A DNA stretch of 5,991 bases from Alkaliphilus sp. (GCA_023230535.1 JALNXC010000090.1:1-5991); one strand, 5' to 3'. Shown: positions 1 to 5,485, counted from the stretch's first letter. Program-made: numbers and translations. Notes: generated by a model not told the origin, from the letters alone.

Positions 1-179
1 ATGAACAGTATAATTTATTGGAGGCTCTGGCGGAAAAGATATGCGAGGATATTTTGAATTCCTTTGATATAGTGCAAAAAGTCGATGTAAAAATAAAGAA
101 ACCGGAGGCCCCCGTAGCAGGAATTTTTGATTATTTTGCTGTATGGATTGAAAGAGAAAGGAAGCATTATGATGAATAA
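1..179 (+). CDS. folB: Dihydroneopterin aldolase, C-terminal part (5' end outside window)
   Basis: FolB converts 7,8-dihydroneopterin to 6-hydroxymethyl-7,8-dihydropterin plus glycolaldehyde in cytoplasmic folate synthesis. The open frame is read from base 3 and ends with TAA at 177-179, giving the last 58 residues. The visible segment NLLEALAEKICEDIL followed by VQKVDVKIKKPEAPVAGIFD is the typical FolB C-terminus: a long helix, then a strand with the conserved KPxAP motif that precedes the last strand. It ends FAVWIERERKHYDE. The stop overlaps the start of folK by a few bases, so the two genes are translationally coupled, and folK supplies the next enzyme of the pathway. Only the C-terminal half is present, so catalytic residues of the N-terminal half cannot be checked. 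The assignment rests on motif recognition together with the folK neighbour. Confidence 0.9.
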   Translation, partial: EQYNLLEALAEKICEDILNSFDIVQKVDVKIKKPEAPVAGIFDYFAVWIERERKHYDE

Positions 180-675
180 GATATACCTCAGTTTGGGCAG
201 CAATATAGGCGATACCAAATCCAATTTGGATAGAGCCATAGAATTGCTCAGGGAAAAGGTCAATATTTTGAATATATCATCTTATTACGAGACAGAACCC
301 GTGGGTTATAAGGATCAGGACTGGTTTTTAAATATTGCGTTAGAGGGAGAGACCGATTTAAACCCCGAAGAATTGTTAAAATTTACACAGAGCATCGAGA
401 ACAAGATGAAGCGAAAGAAAACGATACGTTTCGGCCCGCGCATAATAGATATTGATATATTGTTATATGAACAGATCAATCTTCAGACGGAAGACCTCAT
501 AATACCCCATCCCAGGATGCATGAGAGGGCTTTTGTAATGGTGCCGTTATATGAGATAGCTCCCTACCTGACAATCGGAAACAGGAGAATCGGGGAAATT
601 ATTGATGAATTGGAGGGGGAGCAGATTTACAAAAAGAACGATTTGGACAAGGATGATAGGGATGGAGAGGGTTAA
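172..675 (+). CDS. folK: 2-amino-4-hydroxy-6-hydroxymethyldihydropteridine pyrophosphokinase (HPPK)
   Basis: FolK transfers pyrophosphate from ATP to 6-hydroxymethyl-7,8-dihydropterin, making the substrate for dihydropteroate synthase. The 167-residue product is close to the usual length of about 160. It starts MNKIYLSLGSNIGD (the family's LGSNxGD opening). ETEPVGYKDQDWFLN at 40-54 is the pterin/ATP loop region. The HPPK signature RFGPRIIDIDIL is at 86-97, with the two magnesium-binding aspartates at D93 and D95. IPHPRMHERAFV at 111-122 carries the conserved His and Arg residues. The frame is open further upstream and contains adjacent ATGs at 169 and 172. AAAGGAAG at 157-164 gives 7 bases of spacing to the ATG at 172, which also matches the family N-terminus, so 172 is preferred. 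The gene overlaps the end of folB and runs 14 bases into the next gene, as expected in a coupled operon. Confidence 0.95.
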   Translation: MNKIYLSLGSNIGDTKSNLDRAIELLREKVNILNISSYYETEPVGYKDQDWFLNIALEGETDLNPEELLKFTQSIENKMKRKKTIRFGPRIIDIDILLYEQINLQTEDLIIPHPRMHERAFVMVPLYEIAPYLTIGNRRIGEIIDELEGEQIYKKNDLDKDDRDGEG

Positions 676-1138
676 TTGTATTTTGGAGGATGCGGATTTT
701 ATCAGATATATTGCCAAAAATAAGAAATTAGAAAAGGAAAGGGTTTTCTGCCGTCACGACTTGAATCATTTATTGGATGTCTGCAGGATATCTTGGATTC
801 TCAATCTGGAAGAAGGGTTGCCGATCGATAAAGAAAAGATTTATGCCGCAGGCCTGCTGCATGATATCGGCAGATGGGCGGAATATGAGACAGGGCAGGA
901 TCATGCAATAGCGAGCGGGGAATTGGCGGAGGGCATTTTAGACAGATGCGGATTTTCCGATAATGAAAAAACCTATATTGTAGAGGCTATTAAAAGTCAC
1001 AGAAAAAAAGAACATTCCACGGATTTAAGCAGAATTTTATATAAGGCGGATAAACTTTCCAGGCCGTGTTTTAGTTGTGAGGTTATCGGCAAATGTAAAA
1101 GATTTAAACAGGCGGAAAAGCCACTTTTGATATATTAA
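662..1138 (+). CDS. HD-domain metal-dependent phosphohydrolase-like protein
   Basis: This is a 158-residue protein of the HD superfamily of metal-dependent phosphohydrolases; its substrate is unknown. The superfamily pattern is clear: RHDLNHLLDV (H32, H36) in the first helix, LLHDIGRW with the H67-D68 doublet, H81 and H113 as further histidines, and the closing Asp in YKADKLSRPCFSC (D130). A short tail follows with C136, C139 and C145, which could bind a metal. The frame stays open back to 602, but those codons lie within folK and look unlike a protein start. The ATG at 662 has AAGG at 649-652 about 9 bases upstream and is chosen. It overlaps folK by 14 bases, so translation is probably coupled. 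Position in the folate operon may suggest a role in nucleotide or pterin turnover, but this is inference. A bidirectional terminator follows directly. Confidence 0.85.
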   Translation: MERVNCILEDADFIRYIAKNKKLEKERVFCRHDLNHLLDVCRISWILNLEEGLPIDKEKIYAAGLLHDIGRWAEYETGQDHAIASGELAEGILDRCGFSDNEKTYIVEAIKSHRKKEHSTDLSRILYKADKLSRPCFSCEVIGKCKRFKQAEKPLLIY

Positions 1139-1145
1139 AATTGAT

Positions 1146-1191
1146 AAAAAAAACAGCCTATTGATAGATATGGAAAATAGACTGTTTTTTT
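1146..1191. terminator. Bidirectional rho-independent terminator between convergent genes
   Basis: An A-rich arm at 1146-1162 (A-run, CAG, then CTATT) pairs with 1176-1191 (AATAG, then CTG and a T-run), with one mismatch (C1157 against A1181) and a 13-base loop. The T-run at 1185-1191 terminates the plus-strand folate operon. The A-run at 1146-1153 becomes a U-tract in the opposite direction and can terminate the minus-strand gene whose stop is at 1272. No other terminator is visible in this gap. A nearby segment (1215-1222, AATAGGCT) is perfectly complementary to 1155-1162 and could form an alternative stem. Confidence 0.85.
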
Positions 1192-1271
1192 ATTTTTAGT
1201 TTGACAAGATATAGAATAGGCTATTTTTAAAAAATATTATTCACGAGGAGCAAAATATGGTAAATATTAAA

Positions 1272-2870
1272 TTATTTAAGGAAATTGATAAAACGCCGGA
1301 ATATATTATTATTCGAAATGATATCGTCAAATTTTTCCCGAAAAACAAACATCTGCTTTTTATAATTCATTATCTCTTCTTCCAATAGATTTAAATTCGC
1401 TTCATAATTATTCATAGTTTCCGTAAATTTTCGTTTTTTCTCTTTTATTTCGGAAAACTGTTTTTCCAGCGCATCATAATCAGAAATTAACTTGCCTATT
1501 ATATTGCCGTGTTTTCCGGCTCTATTTGAAATATTATCTATTTTGTCAAGGTCGATTATCTTATTTATATCTTCTCCCGTTTCATATTTCGTATAATTAA
1601 TTTCCCGAATTATCGTATCCTCTTCCTTGTCAATATTGCTTTTCTTATCGGTATCGTTTTTCTCATCTATACCGTTCCCTTTACCAACATCTGTTTTTTC
1701 ATCGGCGCCGGTTTTTTCATCAATATCGTTTTTTTCATCAACATCGGTTCCTTCATCAATATCACTTCTCTTATTAACCAAAAGATTTTGTTTATGATCC
1801 GGAGCCGGCTGTACGATTGGTTTACCTCGTCTTTCATTGTTAAATAAATTCATACCGATAATTTGTACAGTGTCCCTGACATAGCCGTAAACATGTTTTG
1901 CCAAATACCCGTCGCCTATCTGTGGGTTGCCGGAATACCGGATAATTTCAGGCCCTTTGATGTCATAGGATCTGCCCTCCGTTGAATTCAGCCAAGAATC
2001 CCCGAAATCTTCCGACATAATCTCAATGATCTTATCATTCTGTTTACAGTAAATTTTTAAAATGTTCGATTCCTGAATCAGTATAGGAAAGAGGTAATTT
2101 GAATTCCTATCGGACAATGTCTGTATGTCGGACCATTTTGACCGTGTATCGGTTATATTATCTCTTTTTTTATATCTCAAAATAAAATTATTTTGTTCTA
2201 TCGTACACCAGATTAAATGCAGGTTTTGTCTTTTATCTATAAATATATAAGGGTGCGAATGTTCTTCTTGCAGATCGCTTATAAGTTCGTTTACCGTCCA
2301 TATTTTTGTTGACGTATTAAATCTATTATAGTATAGTTGGTGATTATTTTTATAAAATACTTTATATACTATATGGAAATTTTCGAATCTGTCCGAAGAA
2401 ACCTGAGGGGGGCCGGCATATTTGCCGTGTATATAATTATTTACTACGATTCTGTTTACATTTTTTTCATTCCAATACATGTGTTTAATAGCAGATAGGT
2501 TTTGGGTCAATAAATTTATTTTTATATAGAAAATATGTGTATATTCGTTATCCACATGCAGTGTTAAATATCTATATATATTTGATTTAATATCAAGTTT
2601 TGAAACGGTTCTATAAATCCAATCGTTATTTTCATTTATATAGTGCTGAAGCTCTCCCTTCGAAGTGATGCAGACCAAATGAATTTTTTCATGTTTATCC
2701 GCTGTTACCGAAAAATTTATAGCATCGGAGATCAATTCGCCGCTGTTGAGTAAAATGTTGTTCTTATTATAGATATTACAATATAGGGTTCTGTCGTTGC
2801 GCAGAAAAAAGTAATATATCAAATTTTCATTTGGCCTGGCCAAATATTGTTGAAAAGCCGTGGATTGCAT
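1272..2870 (-). CDS. Beta-propeller-like protein with hexapeptide repeat and C-terminal coiled coil, function unknown
   Basis: This 532-residue protein has three parts. Residues 1 to about 340 are a series of roughly 50-residue blocks in which His/Leu/Trp-type strands such as NLHLIWC and FHIVYK alternate with polar turns and W-containing closers such as KSKW-like and DSW. One block (286-293, SEDFGDSW) fits the Asp-box SxDxGxxW of sialidase/BNR propellers. Residues 368-415 are eight copies of an acidic hexapeptide of the form x-x-D-I-D-E/K. From about 453 to the end the helix is Glu/Lys-rich with coiled-coil character. No signal peptide or membrane segment is visible, so export is not supported. 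A longer frame starts at GTG 2879, but the Shine-Dalgarno AAAGGA (2881-2886) almost abuts that codon and sits 10 bases from the ATG at 2870, so 2870 is chosen. The gene is divergent from the cysteine-rich repeat protein at 2997. I do not recognise a named family; a spore or envelope adhesion or structural role is only inference. Confidence 0.8.
   Translation of the reverse strand: MQSTAFQQYLARPNENLIYYFFLRNDRTLYCNIYNKNNILLNSGELISDAINFSVTADKHEKIHLVCITSKGELQHYINENNDWIYRTVSKLDIKSNIYRYLTLHVDNEYTHIFYIKINLLTQNLSAIKHMYWNEKNVNRIVVNNYIHGKYAGPPQVSSDRFENFHIVYKVFYKNNHQLYYNRFNTSTKIWTVNELISDLQEEHSHPYIFIDKRQNLHLIWCTIEQNNFILRYKKRDNITDTRSKWSDIQTLSDRNSNYLFPILIQESNILKIYCKQNDKIIEIMSEDFGDSWLNSTEGRSYDIKGPEIIRYSGNPQIGDGYLAKHVYGYVRDTVQIIGMNLFNNERRGKPIVQPAPDHKQNLLVNKRSDIDEGTDVDEKNDIDEKTGADEKTDVGKGNGIDEKNDTDKKSNIDKEEDTIIREINYTKYETGEDINKIIDLDKIDNISNRAGKHGNIIGKLISDYDALEKQFSEIKEKKRKFTETMNNYEANLNLLEEEIMNYKKQMFVFREKFDDIISNNNIFRRFINFLK
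1626..1769 (-). repeat. Eight in-frame 18-bp repeats coding acidic hexapeptides
   Basis: Read on the minus strand, the units are RSDIDE, GTDVDE, KNDIDE, KTGADE, KTDVGK, GNGIDE, KNDTDK and KSNIDK. Each is 18 bp, and the core GAT-ATT-GAT-GAA codons are best kept in the first three units. The repeat links the propeller-like domain to the C-terminal helical part. Copies diverge at both codon and residue level, which suggests an old expansion under protein-level selection rather than a very recent slippage event. Confidence 0.85.
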
Positions 2871-2880
2871 ATAGCTCACA

Positions 2881-2886
2881 TCCTTT
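2881..2886 (-). promoter_or_regulatory. Ribosome binding site that decides the start at 2870
   Basis: On the minus strand the sequence reads AAAGGA followed by TGTGAGCTAT and then ATG. The site nearly touches the in-frame GTG at 2879, too close for initiation, and lies 10 bases from the ATG at 2870. It therefore supports a product three residues shorter than the longest open frame. Confidence 0.65.
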
Positions 2887-2908
2887 GAAAAGAATTTTAT
2901 AATTAATC

Positions 2909-2935
2909 ACAAATATGAACCTATTCCATATTATG
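2909..2935 (+). promoter_or_regulatory. Possible sigma-K-like promoter for the GPQ-repeat gene
   Basis: AC at 2909-2910 is followed by 16 bases and CATATTATG at 2927-2935. The known mother-cell sigma-K pattern is AC, 16-17 bases, CATAnnnTA; here the last base is G instead of A. The region is very AT-rich, so a chance match is possible. The same AC-N16-CATA arrangement precedes the acidic gene at 5056, which raises its interest. A 62-base leader would separate it from the start at 2997. Confidence 0.35.
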
Positions 2936-2996
2936 ATATTACAAGCAAAATTATTAATAAATTGAAAATTAAAAATAAAATAAAGGGGGAGAGCTT

Positions 2997-3812
2997 ATGC
3001 CATTAAATCCTGATTTAAATCCGAAAAACGGCCCACAACGACCGGGGGGCCCACAACGTCCCGGTGGCCCGCAAGACTCGGGCGGTCCGCAATATCCGGG
3101 TGGCCCTCAACACCCGAGTGGCCCTCAGCATCCAAGCGGTCCGCAACATCCGGACGGTCCTCAGCATCCGGACGGTCAGCACTACCCGGGTTTTAAGACG
3201 GCGTGCATAATAGTCGATAAAGTATATTTTCAATGCCAACAGAGAGAATGCATTGAAAACGTAAAGGTAAGGGTTCCGGATGGTTGTATTCCTAAATCTA
3301 AATTTTTAGATGTAATATTTAACCCGGGAGAAATTATCAGAGGGACATTGGTAATTACAGATATACCGAATAGGCCAAACTTTAGAAGGGTAAGATTTAA
3401 AGTCAAGGTTACATTTACGGTAAGAGTTAAAAATATGACAACAGGAGCTATCGAAAGCATCACCAAAGAATTGCCACCTATTCAGAAGGATATAGTTTTA
3501 TATGTACCTGAAGCAAGAGACGAATTCACATTTAAAGTTATAGTGGAAACCCTATCCGAATCCTTAACCGAACCGGTATTTGATGATAAATCTTTAATAT
3601 TTACCATAGGGGTATTTATGATTACAAAGGTAGTCGGCAAGGTACAATTGCTTGTTCCGGAATACGGATTCTGTCCTACTCCGGACGAATGTGAAGATTT
3701 TCAACAGAATGGAATATGCGATGAATTTGAAATGGCGGAATTCCCTGACTTTTTCCCGGCACAGCTTAAATGTAAGCCGTCATGTAAGCCGCCCAAATAC
3801 GGCAAGAAATAA
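2997..3812 (+). CDS. Cysteine-rich protein with N-terminal GPQ hexapeptide repeat, probable spore or envelope structural protein
   Basis: This 271-residue protein starts at ATG 2997 behind a strong site, AAAGGGGGAG (2982-2991). Residues 12-59 are eight hexapeptides (GPQRPG to GPQHPD) and a ninth, degenerate unit ends at 65. A folded domain of about 160 residues follows. It begins ACIIVDKVYFQCQQREC and contains the conserved-looking stretches PNRPNFRRVRFKVKV, KDIVLYVPEARDEF, VGVF-like IGVFMITKVVGKVQLL and YGFCPTPDEC. The tail ends LKCKPSCKPPKYGKK. Nine cysteines are present (70, 80, 85, 97, 226, 232, 241, 259, 263), suggesting disulfide or metal cross-links. There is no signal peptide, which fits assembly from the mother-cell cytoplasm onto a spore surface. 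The domain resembles, from memory, uncharacterised clostridial proteins related to those with SPOCS-type domains, but I cannot confirm the family. The gene has its own promoter region and terminator and stands as a single unit. Confidence 0.85.
   Translation: MPLNPDLNPKNGPQRPGGPQRPGGPQDSGGPQYPGGPQHPSGPQHPSGPQHPDGPQHPDGQHYPGFKTACIIVDKVYFQCQQRECIENVKVRVPDGCIPKSKFLDVIFNPGEIIRGTLVITDIPNRPNFRRVRFKVKVTFTVRVKNMTTGAIESITKELPPIQKDIVLYVPEARDEFTFKVIVETLSESLTEPVFDDKSLIFTIGVFMITKVVGKVQLLVPEYGFCPTPDECEDFQQNGICDEFEMAEFPDFFPAQLKCKPSCKPPKYGKK
3030..3191 (+). repeat. Tandem 18-bp repeats coding GPQxPx hexapeptides
   Basis: Eight units in register at 3030-3173 code GPQRPG, GPQRPG, GPQDSG, GPQYPG, GPQHPS, GPQHPS, GPQHPD and GPQHPD. 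A ninth altered unit codes GQHYPG, to 3191. The DNA is clearly more GC-rich than its surroundings. Neighbouring units are the most similar (the two RPG, two HPS and two HPD units come in adjacent pairs), which indicates growth by local duplication. Glycine recurs every six residues, not every three throughout, so it is not a true collagen GXY tract. Confidence 0.9.
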
Positions 3813-3834
3813 CAGGTTTTATAGATGAGAAAGG

Positions 3835-3863
3835 CAAAAGCTACCATTGAGGTAGCTTTTGTT
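3835..3863. terminator. Rho-independent terminator between convergent genes
   Basis: CAAAAGCTACC (3835-3845) pairs perfectly over 11 bp with GGTAGCTTTTG (3851-3861) around a five-base loop. The right arm carries its own T-run, so it serves the plus-strand gene ending at 3812. In the opposite direction the left arm gives a similar U-run, so it can also end the minus-strand CAP gene that stops at 3877. Confidence 0.88.
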
Positions 3864-3876
3864 AAAGATATATGTA

Positions 3877-4692
3877 TTATTTTCTTATAAACATCTGGGT
3901 GTAATAGCCGTTATAAATGCCGACTCCGATATGAGTATATATAGGATTTAAAATATTATCCTTATGTCCTTGAGACCTCATGAACGCGTTATGGGCTGCG
4001 GCAACACTGCTATTTTTTGCTATATTTTCTGCCGCACCGCTATATTTGATACCGAATTTAGTCATCATATCAAACGGAGACCCATATGTCGGGGAATCAT
4101 GAGAAAAATAGTTGTTATCATACATATCTCGAGATTTGAGTGCGGCTACATTAGACAAGCCGGGATCTATCTGCAGTGGCTGCAACCCTGCATCCTGTCT
4201 TGCTTTGTTTACATAGTCAACCATCTGAATTTCTTCTGAGCTTAACGAATGTTGTCCGTTAGAAGTGCCGCCTGTATCGGAACCGGTATCAGGTTTAGGT
4301 TCGGGTCTTGGCTCAGGCTGTGGTGTCGGTTGCGGCCTTGGCTCGGGCTGCGGCTGCGGTTCGGGTCTCGGCGTCGGTTGTGGCCGTGTTGCCGGTTGCG
4401 GTTGAGGCGATGGCCTCAGATAGTTGCCCGGCGATGTCACATAAAAGTTGCCTATTATTTGATTTTGTTTTCCTATAGTTGTGTAGTGATTACTATAGGG
4501 TTGATTTTGGTTCTTTATAATTGTATAGCAACCCTTATCAAACTTTACCACTATTGTACCTGAACAATTAACCTTTTGTGCGCCGTAAGTAAAATTGTAT
4601 TTTGTAACGGCACCGGATTGTACAGGAATAAAAATCAACAAGGCGGCTGCTATTATGGACAATATTAACTTTTTAGAAATCTTGAGTTTCAT
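3877..4692 (-). CDS. Secreted CAP/SCP-domain protein (YkwD-type) with proline-rich linker
   Basis: This 271-residue exported protein has a basic N-terminus and hydrophobic core (MKLKISKKLILSIIAAALL, residues 1-29), a typical signal peptide with cleavage probably near QSGA or GAV. Residues 30-92 form a small module with two cysteines, C43 and C55, probably a disulfide pair. Residues 94-136 are a Pro-Gln-Arg-Glu linker (RPQPTP/PEPQPQ repeats). Residues 151-269 are a CAP domain: VNKARQDAGLQPL, YFSHDSP (H198), AENIA (E222), SQGHKDNIL (H243) and THIGVG (H254). These are the conserved cavity residues of bacterial YkwD/PR-1-like proteins, seen on spores and cell envelopes in Firmicutes; the molecular activity is unsettled. 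An upstream in-frame ATG at 4740 lies inside the promoter. GGGAGG about 7 bases before the ATG at 4692 fixes the start. No LysM domain is visible, unlike several related proteins. Confidence 0.9.
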   Translation of the reverse strand: MKLKISKKLILSIIAAALLIFIPVQSGAVTKYNFTYGAQKVNCSGTIVVKFDKGCYTIIKNQNQPYSNHYTTIGKQNQIIGNFYVTSPGNYLRPSPQPQPATRPQPTPRPEPQPQPEPRPQPTPQPEPRPEPKPDTGSDTGGTSNGQHSLSSEEIQMVDYVNKARQDAGLQPLQIDPGLSNVAALKSRDMYDNNYFSHDSPTYGSPFDMMTKFGIKYSGAAENIAKNSSVAAAHNAFMRSQGHKDNILNPIYTHIGVGIYNGYYTQMFIRK

Positions 4693-4725
4693 TATACTTC
4701 CTCCCTTTATTTTAAATTTGCCATC

Positions 4726-4754
4726 ATGATATAGTAACAAAATTAAATTTTCAA
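4726..4754 (-). promoter_or_regulatory. Sigma-A-type promoter of the CAP gene
   Basis: On the minus strand TTGAAA (plus 4749-4754) is separated by exactly 17 bases from TATCAT (plus 4726-4731); each box is one base from consensus. Transcription would start around 4719, shortly upstream of the ribosome binding site at about 4700-4705. This also excludes the longer in-frame start at 4740. Confidence 0.65.
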
Positions 4755-4788
4755 CCCGATACCAAAAATTGGGCGCAGCAATTTATGG

Positions 4789-4949
4789 AAAAGGTGTCAA
4801 GGGATGTCAAGGGGATGTCAAGGGGACGTTTCGTTTGACACCTTTTGTGATGTCTTGAGAGCGGGTATCGGAGGGATGTTTTGTCCCCTTTATAGTTGCA
4901 CCAGGCTGTTTATTTAAAGAAGGTGTCAAACGAAACGTCCCCTTGACAC
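4789..4949. repeat. REP-like cluster of inverted and direct repeats
   Basis: Positions 4816-4844 and 4920-4948 are perfect 29-base inverted copies with the core GGGGACGTTTCGTTTGACAC and its complement. Further structure is nested inside. AAAAGGTGTCAA (4789-4800) pairs with TTGACACCTTTT (4835-4846). GATGTCAAGGG-type units repeat directly at about 4794-4825. GTGTCAA (4923-4929) pairs with TTGACAC (4943-4949). A related motif with GGGA and TCCC arms is at about 4873-4888. CCGATACC (4756-4763) and GGTATCGG (4864-4871) form an additional inverted pair overlapping the left side. The form resembles the short palindromic REP-type elements spread in many bacterial genomes by REP-associated transposases, and it sits between two divergent promoters. 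No transposase is present here. Confidence 0.75.
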
Positions 4950-4981
4950 TTGACACATTAATTCGTTAAAATAATTTAATA

Positions 4982-5008
4982 ACAATGTAATTTATTTTAC
5001 ATATAATA
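4982..5008 (+). promoter_or_regulatory. Promoter of the acidic gene, fits sigma-K (or sigma-A) pattern
   Basis: AC at 4982-4983, 16 bases, then CATATAATA at 5000-5008 matches the sigma-K pattern AC-N16/17-CATAnnnTA completely. The same bases also offer a sigma-A reading, TATAAT at 5002-5007 with a weak ATAACA 17 bases upstream, so the sigma factor is not settled. Two small palindromes overlap or follow it: ATGTAA/TTACAT at 4985-5002 and AATAATTG/CAATTATT at 5010-5028. They could be operator or leader structures, or simply reflect AT-rich DNA. Confidence 0.5.
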
Positions 5009-5039
5009 TAATAATTGATTCAATTATTTGAGTATCTAT

Positions 5040-5046
5040 AAAGGAG
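5040..5046 (+). promoter_or_regulatory. Ribosome binding site that decides the start at 5056
   Basis: AAAGGAG directly abuts an in-frame ATG at 5047, leaving no spacer, and lies 9 bases before the next in-frame ATG at 5056. Normal spacing therefore favours 5056. Confidence 0.75.
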
Positions 5047-5055
5047 ATGAGTTTC

Positions 5056-5412
5056 ATGGAATTTTATTCTAAAAAACCAATTCGTATTGATTATTATCCA
5101 AAGACAAAAGAGGATATAGATGGATTTGAAAAGCCGGAGGATATTTTAGATGAGGTCATGGATTATGAGGAGGAGCCTGTAGAAGAGGATAATATGAAAT
5201 GTGATAGTTGCATGGTAGAAGATATGGGGATAATGGAAAAGGTTATAGAAGAGATGATAGAGGATATAGAAGAGGTAGCAGAGGACATAGAAGAAGTAAA
5301 AAAGGATGAGGCGGAGGAATATATGGAGGATTCTATAGAAGAAGCAACGGATGACATGGAAGAGGCGGAAAAGACGGAAGAGGACATAATAACGGAATGT
5401 GAAGAAGATTAG
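5056..5412 (+). CDS. Highly acidic small protein with helical Glu/Asp repeats, function unknown
   Basis: This 118-residue protein contains 34 Glu and 17 Asp against about 11 Lys and Arg, so it is extremely acidic (net charge near -40). The N-terminal 30 residues are mixed and Tyr/Lys-containing (MEFYSKKPIRIDYYPKTKED). A CDSC motif at 49-52 is followed from about 58 to 112 by a continuous helical, heptad-like stretch such as EEMIEDIEEVAEDIEEVKKD, in which Ile, Val and Met recur every three to four residues. A further Cys is at 115. There is no signal peptide or membrane segment. The start at 5056 is set by the spacing of AAAGGAG. It is transcribed alone, away from the CAP gene, from a promoter fitting sigma-K. 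I do not recognise a family. Possible roles are an acidic coat component, cation buffering or a mineral-binding protein, all inference. The serine-rich reverse frame is only its antisense shadow. Confidence 0.75.
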   Translation: MEFYSKKPIRIDYYPKTKEDIDGFEKPEDILDEVMDYEEEPVEEDNMKCDSCMVEDMGIMEKVIEEMIEDIEEVAEDIEEVKKDEAEEYMEDSIEEATDDMEEAEKTEEDIITECEED

Positions 5413-5452
5413 ATATACCCATAGAAAAATCAGATATATGAATGGAACAATG

Positions 5453-5485
5453 GGGAGGCAATCAAATGCTTCCCTACAATTTTGT
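5453..5485 (+). terminator. Possible weak terminator after the acidic gene
   Basis: GGGAGGCA (5453-5460) pairs with TGCTTCCC (5467-5474), eight pairs including one G-U, around a six-base loop. A short T-rich segment (TTTTGT) follows a few bases later. It lies about 40 bases after the stop at 5412. The T-tract is weak and displaced, so the structure could instead be a hairpin covering a ribosome binding site. Confidence 0.35.

Noticed and set aside
3030..3191. CRISPR array or collagen-like tract
   Set aside because: Units are in-frame, tandem and without spacers, and glycine recurs every six residues, so it is neither a CRISPR array nor a GXY collagen sequence.
3015..3239. Reverse frame with RxLRTxR-like repeats over the GPQ array
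   Set aside because: The pattern is the complement of the 18-bp coding repeat, with no ribosome binding site.
4249..4563. Arg/Leu-rich plus-strand open frame over the CAP gene
   Set aside because: It is the shadow of the proline-rich linker codons on the other strand, and the CAP domain on the minus strand is unmistakable.
4756..4949. Insertion sequence remnant
   Set aside because: Inverted repeats are present, but no transposase fragment or clear target-site duplication is seen; a REP-like element fits better.
5163..5387. Serine-rich reverse-strand open frame
   Set aside because: It is the antisense image of the Glu/Asp-rich codons of the acidic gene, without its own ribosome binding site.
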